Assembly (NCBI RefSeq): GCF_900177645.1
Contig: NZ_FXAO01000011.1
Span: 1 to 64,000 of the forward strand
Length of the DNA stretch: 64,000 bases
Direction: 5' to 3'
From: Arenibacter troitsensis
Lineage (GTDB): Bacteria > Bacteroidota > Bacteroidia > Flavobacteriales > Flavobacteriaceae
Both the position numbers and the translations under genes were made by a program. Every line of letters begins with the position of its first letter. The first letter of the stretch is position 1. Positions 48,163-58,200 of this stretch are shown here, piece after piece. The notes beneath the pieces were generated by a model that saw nothing but the letters and a program-made list of their open reading frames with translations, was not told the origin of the DNA and did no database searches.

Positions 48163-48238
48163 ACAGGGCGCTTCATAAAAACTTCCCATAATCGACTTAC
48201 TACGAACTAAATAGGTTTAAGTGCAAAAAGTATGCTAA

Positions 48239-48478
<240 letters not shown>

Positions 48479-48546
48479 GGTATTCGGCATGATTTTTGAG
48501 CTTAACTAGATTGAATATCACAAGTACTAATTCAAATATAATAGCT

Positions 48547-49107
48547 ATGAAAAAAATTAAATTTTTAATCGTTCCGATCTTGGTACTGCTCTTAGCCAGT
48601 TCCTGTACATCGGTACGTGTATTATCGGATTATGATAAAGAAGCAAATTTTAATTCGTTCAAAACCTATGCCTTTTATAAAACTGGGATAGACAAGGCCC
48701 AGATCTCCGATTTGGACAAAAAGAGAATATTAAAGGCCATTGATGCCGAAATGAGCTCAAAAGGTTTCGTGAAATCTGAAAATCCTGATATATTATTAAG
48801 CCTTTTTACCAAGGAAAGACAACAGGTAGATGTGTACAGCAACTATTGGGGCGCCGGTTTCTACGGATGGGGTTGGTCTCCATTTTATTGGGGATCTCCA
48901 TATTACGGAGGAAACAATGTTAGCACAAGGACAGAAGGATCCCTTTATATAGACATCATAGACGCCAAGAACAAGGAACTGGTCTGGCAAGGCAGGGGCG
49001 TTGGCACCTTGAACAACATTAGAAATATGGAAAAGAAAGAGAAAAGGATACAAGAATTCGTTTCTGAAATATTGGAAGCCTATCCTCCCGGATCGGCTAT
49101 GAATTAA
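48547..49107 (+). CDS. DUF4136 lipoprotein
   Basis: A 186-residue lipoprotein with lipobox ASSC (MKKIKFLIVPILVLLLASSC). I start at ATG 48547, giving an intact signal, rather than at the longer in-frame start at 48496. The DUF4136 core follows: VRVLSDYDKEANFNSFKTYAFY, then SKGFVKSENPDILLSLFTK and a glycine/tyrosine-rich loop (WGAGFYGWGWSPFYWGSPYYG), then SLYIDIIDAKNKELVWQGRG. Role unknown. A terminator lies 68 nt downstream. Confidence 0.9.
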   Translation: MKKIKFLIVPILVLLLASSCTSVRVLSDYDKEANFNSFKTYAFYKTGIDKAQISDLDKKRILKAIDAEMSSKGFVKSENPDILLSLFTKERQQVDVYSNYWGAGFYGWGWSPFYWGSPYYGGNNVSTRTEGSLYIDIIDAKNKELVWQGRGVGTLNNIRNMEKKEKRIQEFVSEILEAYPPGSAMN

Positions 49108-49174
49108 ACATTTATCCTAAAAAAACTCCCATTACTTAAAGCATTTTTAGGTAAGTTTTAGATTAAATTCTCCC

Positions 49175-49208
49175 AAATTCCCTTCGTATTCAGAAGGGAA
49201 TTTTTTTT
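49175..49208 (+). terminator. Terminator after the DUF4136 gene
   Basis: AAATTCCCTTC (49175-49185) pairs perfectly with GAAGGGAATTT (49193-49203), with a 7-nt loop and an eight-T run. Confidence 0.9.
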
Positions 49209-49309
49209 GGGCCCATCCTGAAAAAAGGATGCCATAAAAATCCCGGCACCTTAAACATATTTTATTGGTCTCTTGCCTTAATTAGCCATATAATTACTCA
49301 AGTTGACAC

Positions 49310-49340
49310 TTGGGGACCATGGGTGCATTTTGTATCTTTA
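49310..49340 (+). promoter_or_regulatory. Aromatic amino acid hydroxylase promoter
   Basis: TTG (49310-49312), a 20-nt spacer and TATCTTTA (49333-49340, one mismatch to TAnnTTTG) lie 22 nt before the chosen ATG at 49362. This argues against the in-frame start at 49323, which would lie inside the promoter. Confidence 0.5.
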
Positions 49341-49361
49341 AGAAGGAATAAAACACCAACT

Positions 49362-51113
49362 ATGTCTTTTAAAAGCAACTACATACTGGATAAGCTTCCC
49401 AAACATTTGAAGCAGTATATAAAACCACAGAATTATGAGGATTATTCCCCTATAGATCAGGCGGTTTGGCGTTATGTAATGCGAAAAAATGTAGATTATT
49501 TAAGTAAGGTGGCCCATAAAAGCTATTTGGAGGGCTTAAACAAAACGGGGATTTCCATAGATTATATTCCCAATATGTACGGTATGAACCGTATTTTGAA
49601 GGAAATAGGATGGGCGGCCGTGGCCGTGGATGGCTTTATTCCCCCCTCTGCATTCATGGAATTCCAAGCTTACAATGTTTTGGTAATAGCTTCGGATATT
49701 AGACAATTGGAACATATTGAATATACCCCCGCACCCGATATTATACATGAAGGAGCTGGGCATGCCCCAATTATTGCCAACCCGGAATACGCAGAATACC
49801 TGCGCAGGTTTGGGGAGATAGGTTCCAAGGCTATTTCCAGTGCCAAGGATTACGAATTATACGAGGCCGTAAGACATTTGTCCATTATAAAAGAGGCCGA
49901 AGGCACCCCCCAAAAAGATATAGACAAGGCCCAAAAGAAAATTGAAGACCTCCAATTGAATATGGGCGAGCCCAGTGAAATGGCCCTGATCAGAAACCTT
50001 CATTGGTGGACCGTGGAATACGGGCTGATAGGGACAGTGGACCAACCAAGAATATATGGTGCGGGTTTACTTTCCTCCATTGGGGAAAGTGCCTGGTGTA
50101 TGACCAATAAGGTTAAGAAGATTCCGTATTCCATAGAGGCAGCACATACTTCCTTCGACATAACCCAACCTCAGCCCCAGCTTTTTGTTACTCCGGATTT
50201 TACCTATCTCAACCAAGTGCTGGAGGAATTTGCCAATACCATGTCCTTGAGACGCGGTGGCCTAAGTGGCCTGAAAAAACTTATCAACTCCAAGGAAATG
50301 GGTACCGTGGAGCTAAGCACAGGCCTGCAAATATCTGGGCATTTTGAAAGTGCCATTGCCCATGAAGGAAAACCGGTCTACCTACAGACCAAAGGCAATA
50401 CAGCCCTTGCCTACCGTGAAAAGGAATTGATTGGGCACGGCATTAAGCAACATCCCAACGGTTTTGGTTCGCCCATAGGAAAATTGAAAGGTATAAATCT
50501 TGCTATAGAGGATATGAGTCCCCGCGATTTAAAGGCCTACAATATCTATGAAGGTGAAGTGGTGGAGCTTGAATTCATCGGAGACATAAAAGTTACTGGG
50601 AAAATTATTACGGGTACCAGAAACCTAAAGGGAGAAATTATTCTGATTAGCTTGACAAATTGTACAGTGACCCATAAAGAAAAAGTACTCTTCAGACCTG
50701 ATTGGGGACTATATCATATGGCCGTAGGGGAAAATATTGTGTCCGTTTTCAATGGTCCCGCGGATTTGCAGAGTTTCGATCTGGTTACGCACAAAGTAAC
50801 CGATACCACCATAAAATCGGTCCAAACTGCAAAAAGGAAACAATTGGAACAATTATACCAGCAGGTCAGGGAATTCAGGGAAGGTAAAAACGTAACGATC
50901 TCCAGAAACAAGGTTTTCCAGGAAATAAAAGCCAACCATCCAGAAGATTGGCTGCTTGCGGTTGAACTGTACGAATTGGCAAAAAATAATGACGATATAA
51001 GTTTTGCCAAAGAACTGAAAGCTCACTTGGAAGCCCTTAAACTCCAGAAACCACAATTGGGACATCTAATAGACGACGGACTTGGTTTGGTGGACAAAAA
51101 TTTAGTAATTTAA
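49362..51113 (+). CDS. Aromatic amino acid hydroxylase with long C-terminal extension
   Basis: A 583-residue pterin-dependent monooxygenase. The Fe(II) facial triad is visible: His129 and His134 in HEGAGH, and Glu219 in WWTVEYGL. SIGESAWCM and the PQPQLFVTPDFTYLNQVLEEFA end of the catalytic domain follow. It should hydroxylate phenylalanine, or possibly tryptophan or tyrosine. Bacterial phenylalanine hydroxylases are about 270-300 residues; here about 300 further residues (beta-rich, then helical from about 490) follow, as in a Bacteroidota subgroup. Confidence 0.92.
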   Translation: MSFKSNYILDKLPKHLKQYIKPQNYEDYSPIDQAVWRYVMRKNVDYLSKVAHKSYLEGLNKTGISIDYIPNMYGMNRILKEIGWAAVAVDGFIPPSAFMEFQAYNVLVIASDIRQLEHIEYTPAPDIIHEGAGHAPIIANPEYAEYLRRFGEIGSKAISSAKDYELYEAVRHLSIIKEAEGTPQKDIDKAQKKIEDLQLNMGEPSEMALIRNLHWWTVEYGLIGTVDQPRIYGAGLLSSIGESAWCMTNKVKKIPYSIEAAHTSFDITQPQPQLFVTPDFTYLNQVLEEFANTMSLRRGGLSGLKKLINSKEMGTVELSTGLQISGHFESAIAHEGKPVYLQTKGNTALAYREKELIGHGIKQHPNGFGSPIGKLKGINLAIEDMSPRDLKAYNIYEGEVVELEFIGDIKVTGKIITGTRNLKGEIILISLTNCTVTHKEKVLFRPDWGLYHMAVGENIVSVFNGPADLQSFDLVTHKVTDTTIKSVQTAKRKQLEQLYQQVREFREGKNVTISRNKVFQEIKANHPEDWLLAVELYELAKNNDDISFAKELKAHLEALKLQKPQLGHLIDDGLGLVDKNLVI

Positions 51114-51175
51114 AGAGCAATATTATTTTCAATTGTAATCCCTATATTTATGGTCCGACCATTAATCGACCTAAA

Positions 51176-52441
51176 ATGAAGCTATTACCCTATTCCCTGT
51201 CTATATTTTTTTTCCTATTCATGTTCATTGGCAGTTCCCAAACCAATTATGAGGAAAGTAAGGTACCTGCCTTTGCGATACCCGATCCGCTACTCACTTT
51301 TAGCGGTTATACAATTAATTCGGTGAAAAAATGGGAAAAAGTAAGACGGCCAGAGCTACTTCGTTTTTTTGAGAACGATATATACGGCAAAATTCCCAAA
51401 AACCTCAAAATAGACTCTTACACCATTTTGGAGCAGGACGACCATGCCCTTAACGGAAAAGCCAAGCGGAAACAGGTAGAACTTACTTTTAAGAACAACA
51501 ACAAAACTTTGAGTTATACCATTTTGCTCTATCTGCCGAAAAATAAAGTAAAGGCTCCCATTTTTTTGGGCTATAATTTTTATGGCAACCATACCATCAC
51601 AGAGGATAAAGCGGTATTAATTTCATCGGCCTGGGCCAATAACAATAAATCATTCGGGATCGAAAACAACACCTTGACCGAGGCGTCTAGGGGAAAAAGA
51701 ACCCATCGCTGGGCAGTGGAAAAAATATTGGATGCCGGTTATGGCCTAGCTACCATATATTATGGGGAAGTAGACCCGGATAAAAATGATTTTTCGGATG
51801 GCATTCATAGCCTCTTGTATCAACAAGGCCAGAATCAGCCTAAACCCGCCGAATGGGGCAGTATTGCTGCTTGGAGCTGGGGCATGGCAAGAGCGTTGGA
51901 TTATTTTGAAAAAGACGCCGATATAGATGCTTCCAAAGTGATTGCCTTTGGCCATTCGCGACTGGGCAAGACATCGCTTTGGGCTGGAGCCACGGACAAA
52001 AGGTTTGCAGGAGTAATTTCCAACAACTCGGGCTGCGGGGGCGCTGCCCTTTCCAAACGTAAATTTGGGGAGACCATAGCGGTCATAAACGATAGGTTTC
52101 CACACTGGTTTTGTGACAATTTCAATCAGTACGGTGACAATGAAGAGGCCTTGCCAGTAGATCAACACCAACTTTTAGCCCTTATTGCACCAAGGCCGCT
52201 CTATATAGCCAGTGCAGAAGAGGATCAATGGGCCGACCCCAGGGGCGAATTCCTATCCTCACACTATGCCACGCAAGTGTACCACTTGTACGGGAAAAAA
52301 GGAATAGAAACCAAGGAAATGCCAATGCTAAATGACCCCATCCACAATACCGTCTCCTACCACATTAGAACAGGAAAACATGATGTTACCGACTACGATT
52401 GGGAAAACTATATTAAATGGGCAAATGCCTTTGTGAAATAA
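51176..52441 (+). CDS. Glucuronoyl-esterase-like (CE15 type) exported esterase
   Basis: A 421-residue secreted alpha/beta hydrolase with a signal peptide ending near IGSSQ. The nucleophile elbow is FGHSRLGK with Ser261, where classical CE15 enzymes have GCSR. The C-terminal His402 (TGKHDVTDYDW) completes the triad. Motifs SNNSGCGGAALSKRKFGET and RPLYIASAEEDQWADPRGE are CE15-like. Relatives split ester bonds between glucuronoxylan and lignin or other uronate esters. It is upstream of convergent DUF4230 with only 27 bp between. Confidence 0.85.
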   Translation: MKLLPYSLSIFFFLFMFIGSSQTNYEESKVPAFAIPDPLLTFSGYTINSVKKWEKVRRPELLRFFENDIYGKIPKNLKIDSYTILEQDDHALNGKAKRKQVELTFKNNNKTLSYTILLYLPKNKVKAPIFLGYNFYGNHTITEDKAVLISSAWANNNKSFGIENNTLTEASRGKRTHRWAVEKILDAGYGLATIYYGEVDPDKNDFSDGIHSLLYQQGQNQPKPAEWGSIAAWSWGMARALDYFEKDADIDASKVIAFGHSRLGKTSLWAGATDKRFAGVISNNSGCGGAALSKRKFGETIAVINDRFPHWFCDNFNQYGDNEEALPVDQHQLLALIAPRPLYIASAEEDQWADPRGEFLSSHYATQVYHLYGKKGIETKEMPMLNDPIHNTVSYHIRTGKHDVTDYDWENYIKWANAFVK

Positions 52442-52468
52442 TGGTAATCAATTCCATTCCGAACCAAT

Positions 52469-53080
52469 TTATTCCAACAATTTTAATTCCTCTAAATTTT
52501 GGATGTGCTTATCCCCATAAGTCAACGTCCAACCCATGGAATTGGTAAGCACCAGAAATTTGGACAGCTCACTAAGGAGTCGGTTCTGTGCATTGGACCT
52601 TAATGTAGAAGCCTCTATTTTTTTCAGTAGGGAAGCATTAACATTGCGTTTTATTTTGTTGTAGTCTTCGGCATTGAACTGGTTTAGATAATCCGAAGTA
52701 ACATCGTAGTATTCAAAATCTGGGTTTATCTTAATTTCAGGTTCCGGGATACCAATTATGCGGAGCGTCTTGGTTTCCTCGTCAATGTCAAATTTTATCA
52801 GACTTAGGTCATAGGCCACGGTCACCTCGGCATTGACCACCACCAATGCCTTTTTATCGGCAGTAATCAGGGGACCAAATAATTGCTGGGAGTCTTTATA
52901 ATTGTATACCTCGGCAAAGTGCCCTTCGGTAACGATCAATTTGGAAACATTATTGATCTGCTCCTGAATAAGCATTGAATTCTCCTTTAAAATGGACTTC
53001 TTTTCTTTCTCCTCCGAACAGGAACGAAAAATAAGCACCGCTGCCAATGTCAGGATTACCCCTATCAATATTTTCTTCAT
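52469..53080 (-). CDS. DUF4230 membrane-anchored protein
   Basis: A 203-residue protein with one N-terminal hydrophobic anchor (residues 4-20) followed by RSCSEEKEKK. The DUF4230 core has VSKLIVTEGHFAEVYNYKD, the VNAEVTVAYDLSLIKFDID block and DYYDVTSDYLNQF. It is exported or membrane-anchored, with no catalytic residues seen. It starts 3 nt after the GSCFA gene on the same strand, in the alaS-GSCFA-DUF4230 operon. Confidence 0.9.
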   Translation of the reverse strand: MKKILIGVILTLAAVLIFRSCSEEKEKKSILKENSMLIQEQINNVSKLIVTEGHFAEVYNYKDSQQLFGPLITADKKALVVVNAEVTVAYDLSLIKFDIDEETKTLRIIGIPEPEIKINPDFEYYDVTSDYLNQFNAEDYNKIKRNVNASLLKKIEASTLRSNAQNRLLSELSKFLVLTNSMGWTLTYGDKHIQNLEELKLLE

Positions 53081-53083
53081 GTA

Positions 53084-54031
53084 CTAAAATTTCATAAAAG
53101 GATATTCCTTTTGAAGGTTTGTAATTTTATTACCTAGTGTCTTTAAAAATTCCTTGTGTTTTTCCGATTCCTGACTAAAAGGTCGGTGATCCAATCCTTT
53201 TTGAATGGCCGCCACTTCATCCATAGTCTTATAGGAAGTTTCGGAAATCCATACGGTTTTAAATTTTTCCCAGATATAGTTAACCGCCAGATCATTGGGA
53301 TGCACAAGATCATTTCCATAAAAGCGATAATCCCGAAGTTCGTCCATCATTAGTTCGTAACTCGGAAAATACGTGGCATTCCCTGTTTTTATGATTTGAT
53401 GAACCGCGCTAATCAAATGCGCCTTACTTTGTTGATTTTCCACAAACCCATCCTTTAAGTGACGCACTGGGGACACCGTGAGAACAATTTTGACCTTCGT
53501 ATTTACGGCCTGAATAAGATGTAACATATCTTTCAAACCCTGTACGATCCTATCTATTGAAAGTAGCTGCTTCTTAAATACCATCTGAGGAACCTTATGG
53601 CAATTGGCCACTTCCTTTCCACTCTCCTTCAATTGATAGGTCCAGGCTGTCCCTAAAGTAATAAAGACATGGGAAGCTTTGGCTATCCATAATTTGGTTT
53701 CCAATAAGCCCGAATTTAGGCTGCCCAACAATTCTTCCTTTCTAACAGAGGACAAATCGGAATGTGCGTCATAACACTGCCAGCGCTCGTTCAAAAAAAA
53801 CACCTCTTCCTCCGTGTATTGCTTCTGTTGAATGGCCCTGGAAATTAAATTTTCAATGGCCAAAGGATGAAATAAAATTCCGAACGGATTCTGTAATGCC
53901 CTAAATTTATAGTAAGCTAGCTTATCCCCTATATTGTTGGCAAAGCAAGACCCCAACACTACAAGCTGACTACTATAATCAATTTGATTCGTAGCTTTAT
54001 TAAGAGGTACTTGTGTTTGAAGTTTCATCAT
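53084..54031 (-). CDS. GSCFA-domain protein
   Basis: A 315-residue protein with the name-giving GSCFA at 27-31 (VVLGSCFANNIG), which resembles the SGNH nucleophile block. FITLGTAWTY and VLTVSPVRHLKDGFVENQQSK follow, and a catalytic-type Asp/His pair is suggested in YGNDLVHPNDLAVNYIWEKF. The GSCFA family is SGNH-hydrolase-like, commonly found in Bacteroidota and Rhizobia, with no defined substrate. No signal peptide, so cytosolic. It is between alaS and DUF4230 on the same strand. Confidence 0.92.
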   Translation of the reverse strand: MMKLQTQVPLNKATNQIDYSSQLVVLGSCFANNIGDKLAYYKFRALQNPFGILFHPLAIENLISRAIQQKQYTEEEVFFLNERWQCYDAHSDLSSVRKEELLGSLNSGLLETKLWIAKASHVFITLGTAWTYQLKESGKEVANCHKVPQMVFKKQLLSIDRIVQGLKDMLHLIQAVNTKVKIVLTVSPVRHLKDGFVENQQSKAHLISAVHQIIKTGNATYFPSYELMMDELRDYRFYGNDLVHPNDLAVNYIWEKFKTVWISETSYKTMDEVAAIQKGLDHRPFSQESEKHKEFLKTLGNKITNLQKEYPFMKF

Positions 54032-54110
54032 TCAATTTTAAGCATTGCCAACCTAAGGCAACTCCAGGCCACTTTAGGGTTATAAGACCATTGGGATTCC
54101 TATTATCGTC

Positions 54111-56768
54111 CTAAACAACATAGGCCTTGGCTTTCTCTAGCACCTCTGCTATACCAGCTGGATTCTTACCTCCGGCCGTAGCAAAAAACGGTTGTCCGCC
54201 CCCGCCACCTTGTATGTACTTTCCAAGTTCCCGTACTATGGTTCCGGCATTCAATTTCCGCTCTTCTACCAACTCTTTGGAGATATAGCAGGACAAAAGG
54301 GCTTTCCCCTCAATCTCCGAAGCGAAAAGAAGAAATAGGTCCTTCCTATTCTGGCCCATCTCAAAGGAGATGTCCTTTATTCCTGCGGCATCCAAATCCA
54401 CCTTCTTGGCCAAGAATTGAATTCCGTTTACTTCAACAAGTTCATTGAGCAACTCCCCCTTTAAATTTTTAGCTTTCTCTTTTAAGAGGTTTTCCAACTC
54501 TTTTTTCAATCTTAAATTTTCCTCCTGCAAAGCCGCTAAAGCCTTAACAGGTTCCTGGGAATTGTTCAAAAGCTCCTTAATCTCCATCAAGGTATTATTA
54601 CTTTCGGAATAAAAGTCCTTGACCGCATCGGAGGTTATAGCCTCTATTCTACGTATGCCTGCTGCCACTGCCCCTTCCGACCTAATTCTAAAATGCCAGA
54701 TATCGGCCGTATTTCGTACATGGGTACCCCCACAAAGTTCTATGGATTGTCCGAAGCGAATGGTTCTGACCGCATCGCCATATTTCTCCCCGAACAGCGC
54801 CATTGCCCCTTGCTCCAAGGCCTTTTCCATGGGCACATTTCGTTGTTCCTCCAAAGGTAGTGCATTGCTTATGCGCGCATTAACAAAACTTTCAATGGCT
54901 ACCAATTCATCCGTAGTGAGTTTCGCAAAATGGGAAAAATCGAATCGCAGATATTTGGAATGCACCGCCGAACCTTTTTGTTCCACATGCGTTCCCAATA
55001 TTTCTCGTAAGGCCTGGTGCAATAAATGCGTAGCCGTATGGTTACATTCGGTTCTCCTGCGCTGTTTTGCATCTACCACGGCCTTAAATTTACCCCCAGT
55101 ATCCCTGGGTAAATTTTTTGCAAAATGAACAATCTCGTTGTTTTCCTTTTTGGTATCCAAAATATAAACCACATCCCCATTGGGGGCTTCCAAATACCCC
55201 TTGTCCCCAACCTGTCCCCCACCTTCGGGATAAAACGGGGTTAGGTTGAATACAATCTGATATTGCTCCCCTTCCTTTTTGGAAGTTACTTTTCTATATT
55301 TTACAATTTTTACCGAAGTCTCCAAATTATCATAGCCCACAAATTCCTGATGCGGATCCTCGGCGAGAACGATCCAATCTTCTTTGGACACTTCGGAAGC
55401 CGATCTGGAACGATCCTTTTGTTGTTGCATCAATTTGTTAAAGCCTTCAATATTCACCGCCAAACCGTTTTCTTCTGCAATCAATTCTGTTAAATCTAAT
55501 GGAAAACCACAAGTATCATATAAATAGAAGGCCATTCCTCCTGTGATTTTAGCCTCATCGCTTTCTTGTTTTGACGCATTAATATCTTTTTTAGAAAGCT
55601 TAATTAAATCAATTTGTTTCTGCAATTCAGTGATACCAAATCCAATCGTCTTTAAAAAGGAATGCTCCTCCTCTTTGACCACATTTTCTATTAACTGGCG
55701 TTGGTCCTTAAGCTCAGGAAAGGATTTCCCCATGGTTTCGGAAAGCACCTTTACCAAAAGAAACATAAAAGGTTCCTTGGTGTTCAGAAAGGTAAACCCA
55801 TAACGTATGGCCCTTCTCAAAATTCTGCGAATTACATAGCCCGCGCCTGTATTACTGGGCAATTGTCCGTCTGCAATGGAAAAGGATACCGCCCTGATAT
55901 GGTCGGCAATTACCCTTATGGCAATATTAATATCTTCGTCCTTTCCATATTTGGTATTGGTAATAGTCTCTATCTCCCTTATAATAGGTGTAAAAACATC
56001 GGTATCATAATTGGATTGCACCCCCTGCATTACCATACACAAACGCTCAAAGCCCATTCCTGTATCCACGTGCTTGGAAGGCAAGGCCTCCAATTGTCCG
56101 TTGGCCTTCCTATTGTACTGCATAAAAACCAAATTCCAAATCTCCACGACCTGTGGATGATCTTGGTTTACAAGAGCAGCCCCAGACACTTTTGCCTTTT
56201 CCTGGGCGGAACGGATATCTACATGTATTTCGGAACAGGGGCCACAAGGTCCTTGGTCTCCCATTTCCCAAAAATTATCCTTCTTGTTCCCAAAAAGTAT
56301 CCTGTCCTTGGCCACTATTTTACTCCAAAGCTCCAAGGCTTCCGTATCTTGCCCCAGTTGGTCGGCATCCTTACTGCCCTCAAAGACCGTTACGTAAAGG
56401 CTGTCCTTTTCAATCTTACACACCTCGGTTAAAAATTCCCATGCCCAGGCAATGGCCTCGGCTTTAAAATAGTCGCCAAAACTCCAGTTCCCCAACATTT
56501 CGAACATGGTATGGTGGTAGGTATCCTTCCCTACCTCTTCCAAGTCGTTATGCTTGCCACTTACCCTAAGACATTTTTGGGTATCGGCCACACGATTGTA
56601 CTTGGGCACTGAGTTTCCCAGAAAAAACTCCTTAAACTGATTCATGCCCGCATTGGTAAACATCAAAGTTGGATCATCCTTGATAACCATTGGCGCAGAA
56701 GGAACAATTTTATGGGATTTTTCCTTAAAAAATTCTAAAAACTTGGCTCTAATTTCTTGGGATTTCAT
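54111..56768 (-). CDS. alaS: Alanyl-tRNA synthetase
   Basis: An 885-residue class II synthetase charging tRNA-Ala. The catalytic domain is N-terminal ([52 protein letters not shown]). The editing domain has HxxxH ([11 protein letters not shown]) and [12 protein letters not shown]. The C-terminal DHHA1 region ends with [16 protein letters not shown]. Length agrees with the E. coli enzyme (876). It is divergent from the M23 peptidase gene; CAAAAATA (56850-56857), read on the minus strand as TATTTTTG, is a candidate -7 element. Confidence 0.98.
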   Translation of the reverse strand: MKSQEIRAKFLEFFKEKSHKIVPSAPMVIKDDPTLMFTNAGMNQFKEFFLGNSVPKYNRVADTQKCLRVSGKHNDLEEVGKDTYHHTMFEMLGNWSFGDYFKAEAIAWAWEFLTEVCKIEKDSLYVTVFEGSKDADQLGQDTEALELWSKIVAKDRILFGNKKDNFWEMGDQGPCGPCSEIHVDIRSAQEKAKVSGAALVNQDHPQVVEIWNLVFMQYNRKANGQLEALPSKHVDTGMGFERLCMVMQGVQSNYDTDVFTPIIREIETITNTKYGKDEDINIAIRVIADHIRAVSFSIADGQLPSNTGAGYVIRRILRRAIRYGFTFLNTKEPFMFLLVKVLSETMGKSFPELKDQRQLIENVVKEEEHSFLKTIGFGITELQKQIDLIKLSKKDINASKQESDEAKITGGMAFYLYDTCGFPLDLTELIAEENGLAVNIEGFNKLMQQQKDRSRSASEVSKEDWIVLAEDPHQEFVGYDNLETSVKIVKYRKVTSKKEGEQYQIVFNLTPFYPEGGGQVGDKGYLEAPNGDVVYILDTKKENNEIVHFAKNLPRDTGGKFKAVVDAKQRRRTECNHTATHLLHQALREILGTHVEQKGSAVHSKYLRFDFSHFAKLTTDELVAIESFVNARISNALPLEEQRNVPMEKALEQGAMALFGEKYGDAVRTIRFGQSIELCGGTHVRNTADIWHFRIRSEGAVAAGIRRIEAITSDAVKDFYSESNNTLMEIKELLNNSQEPVKALAALQEENLRLKKELENLLKEKAKNLKGELLNELVEVNGIQFLAKKVDLDAAGIKDISFEMGQNRKDLFLLFASEIEGKALLSCYISKELVEERKLNAGTIVRELGKYIQGGGGGQPFFATAGGKNPAGIAEVLEKAKAYVV

Positions 56769-56849
56769 GTAAATTGGTAAGCTTTTTATATATTTAACGG
56801 TTGTTAGAAAACAATTTGCAAATTTGCAAGTTATCTATTAACATGACCA

Positions 56850-56857
56850 CAAAAATA
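56850..56857 (-). promoter_or_regulatory. Candidate alaS promoter -7 element
   Basis: TATTTTTG on the minus strand fits TAnnTTTG and lies 82 nt from the alaS ATG. No good -33 TTTG is present, so this is tentative. Confidence 0.35.
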
Positions 56858-56872
56858 GGATAAATTAGATAC

Positions 56873-57850
56873 ATGTCTAAGGTAAAATATTATTACGACC
56901 CGGACACCCTATCTTACCGTAAGATAGAACCCAAAAAATCCAGAAGATTTAGAAATATTGCTCTATTTTTTCTAGGGTCGTTTCTATTTGGATTTTTAGG
57001 CCTAATATTACTTTTAAATACCAATTTGGTAAACACCCCTCGCGAACTTTCCTTGGCAAGGGAGGTAAAAAACTATGAACTGCAGTTCGAATTGCTGGGC
57101 AAAAAAATGGAGCAGATAGAAAATGTGCTGGCGAATATTGAGGACAGGGACAATAATATCTACCGATTATATTTCGAGGCCAACCCCATACCCGAAGAAC
57201 AGAGACGAGCTGGGTTTGGAGGGGTAAACAGGTACAAATCCCTGGAAGGATTCAACAATTCCGAAATGATCATCGCCACCACCAAAAGGTTGGATATTAT
57301 TCAAAAACAAATGGTGATACAATCCAAATCCTTGGATGAAATTACTAAGCTGGCGGAAGAAAAAGAAAAATTATTGGCGGCTATCCCTGCCATACAGCCC
57401 ATAAAAAATGAAGATCTTACACGTATGGCATCAGGATACGGTTGGCGTTCGGACCCGTTTACAAAAGCCAGAAAAATGCACTGGGGCATGGATTTCACCT
57501 CTCCCAAAGGAACACCTGTTTACGCCTCGGGTGACGGAACGGTTACCCGTGCGGACAATAACGCCTCAGGTTACGGCAAACATATAAGAATAGATCACGG
57601 CTATGGATATATGAGCCTTTACGGTCATTTAAGTCAGTATAATGTCAAGGCCCGCCAAAAGGTAAAAAGAGGGGACCTTATCGGTTTTGTAGGTAGTACC
57701 GGTAGATCGGAAGCGCCCCATTTACATTATGAGGTTTGGAAAGATGACGAACGCATTAACCCCATTAACTTCTACTACGGCAGTTTAACCGCGGAAGAAT
57801 TCGAAAATATGTTGAAATTTGCCAACCAAGAAAATCAATCCCTGGATTAA
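56873..57850 (+). CDS. M23-family peptidoglycan endopeptidase
   Basis: A 325-residue protein with one N-terminal transmembrane anchor (about 26-49), a coiled-coil-like segment (60-175) and a C-terminal LytM/M23 domain. The metal site is visible: HWGMD (HxxxD), and HLHYEVW (HxH). SGYGWRSDPFTKARKMHWGMDF is typical. It cleaves peptide cross-links in peptidoglycan or activates other hydrolases. Its stop overlaps the MerR start by 1 nt. Confidence 0.93.
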   Translation: MSKVKYYYDPDTLSYRKIEPKKSRRFRNIALFFLGSFLFGFLGLILLLNTNLVNTPRELSLAREVKNYELQFELLGKKMEQIENVLANIEDRDNNIYRLYFEANPIPEEQRRAGFGGVNRYKSLEGFNNSEMIIATTKRLDIIQKQMVIQSKSLDEITKLAEEKEKLLAAIPAIQPIKNEDLTRMASGYGWRSDPFTKARKMHWGMDFTSPKGTPVYASGDGTVTRADNNASGYGKHIRIDHGYGYMSLYGHLSQYNVKARQKVKRGDLIGFVGSTGRSEAPHLHYEVWKDDERINPINFYYGSLTAEEFENMLKFANQENQSLD

Positions 57851-58179
57851 TGCATATAGATCTTCCGGAAAAAAGATATTATGGTATTGGTGAAGTAGCC
57901 GATGCCTTTGATGTGAACACCTCGCTTATCCGTTTTTGGGAGAAGGAGTTCGATGTACTTAAGCCTAAAAAAAACGCTAAGGGCAATAGAAAATTCACTC
58001 CCCAGGATATTAAAAACCTACAACTTATCTACCACTTGGTAAAAGAGCGGGGTTTTACCTTGGAAGGTGCCAAAATCCATCTAAAGGAGGATAAATTAAA
58101 AACCTTGTCTACCTTTGATGTAATCCAAAAATTGGAAAAGGTCAAGGCAGAACTGATCAAAATAAAGAACCAACTATAA
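57850..58179 (+). CDS. MerR-family transcriptional regulator
   Basis: A 109-residue DNA-binding protein. Residues 9-75 form the MerR winged helix (YYGIGEVADAFDVNTSLIRF, WEKEFDVLKPKKNAKGNRKF), followed by a short dimerisation helix (KLEKVKAELIKIKNQL). It has no ligand-binding domain, so it senses no small molecule directly. It overlaps the M23 gene by one base and precedes lemA by 21 nt. Confidence 0.94.
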   Translation: MHIDLPEKRYYGIGEVADAFDVNTSLIRFWEKEFDVLKPKKNAKGNRKFTPQDIKNLQLIYHLVKERGFTLEGAKIHLKEDKLKTLSTFDVIQKLEKVKAELIKIKNQL

Positions 58180-58200
58180 ATAACACTAAATACACCGATC

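Noticed and set aside
54619-55128. 169-codon frame on the plus strand inside alaS
   Set aside because: It is a shadow of alaS, which has all class II and editing motifs on the other strand.
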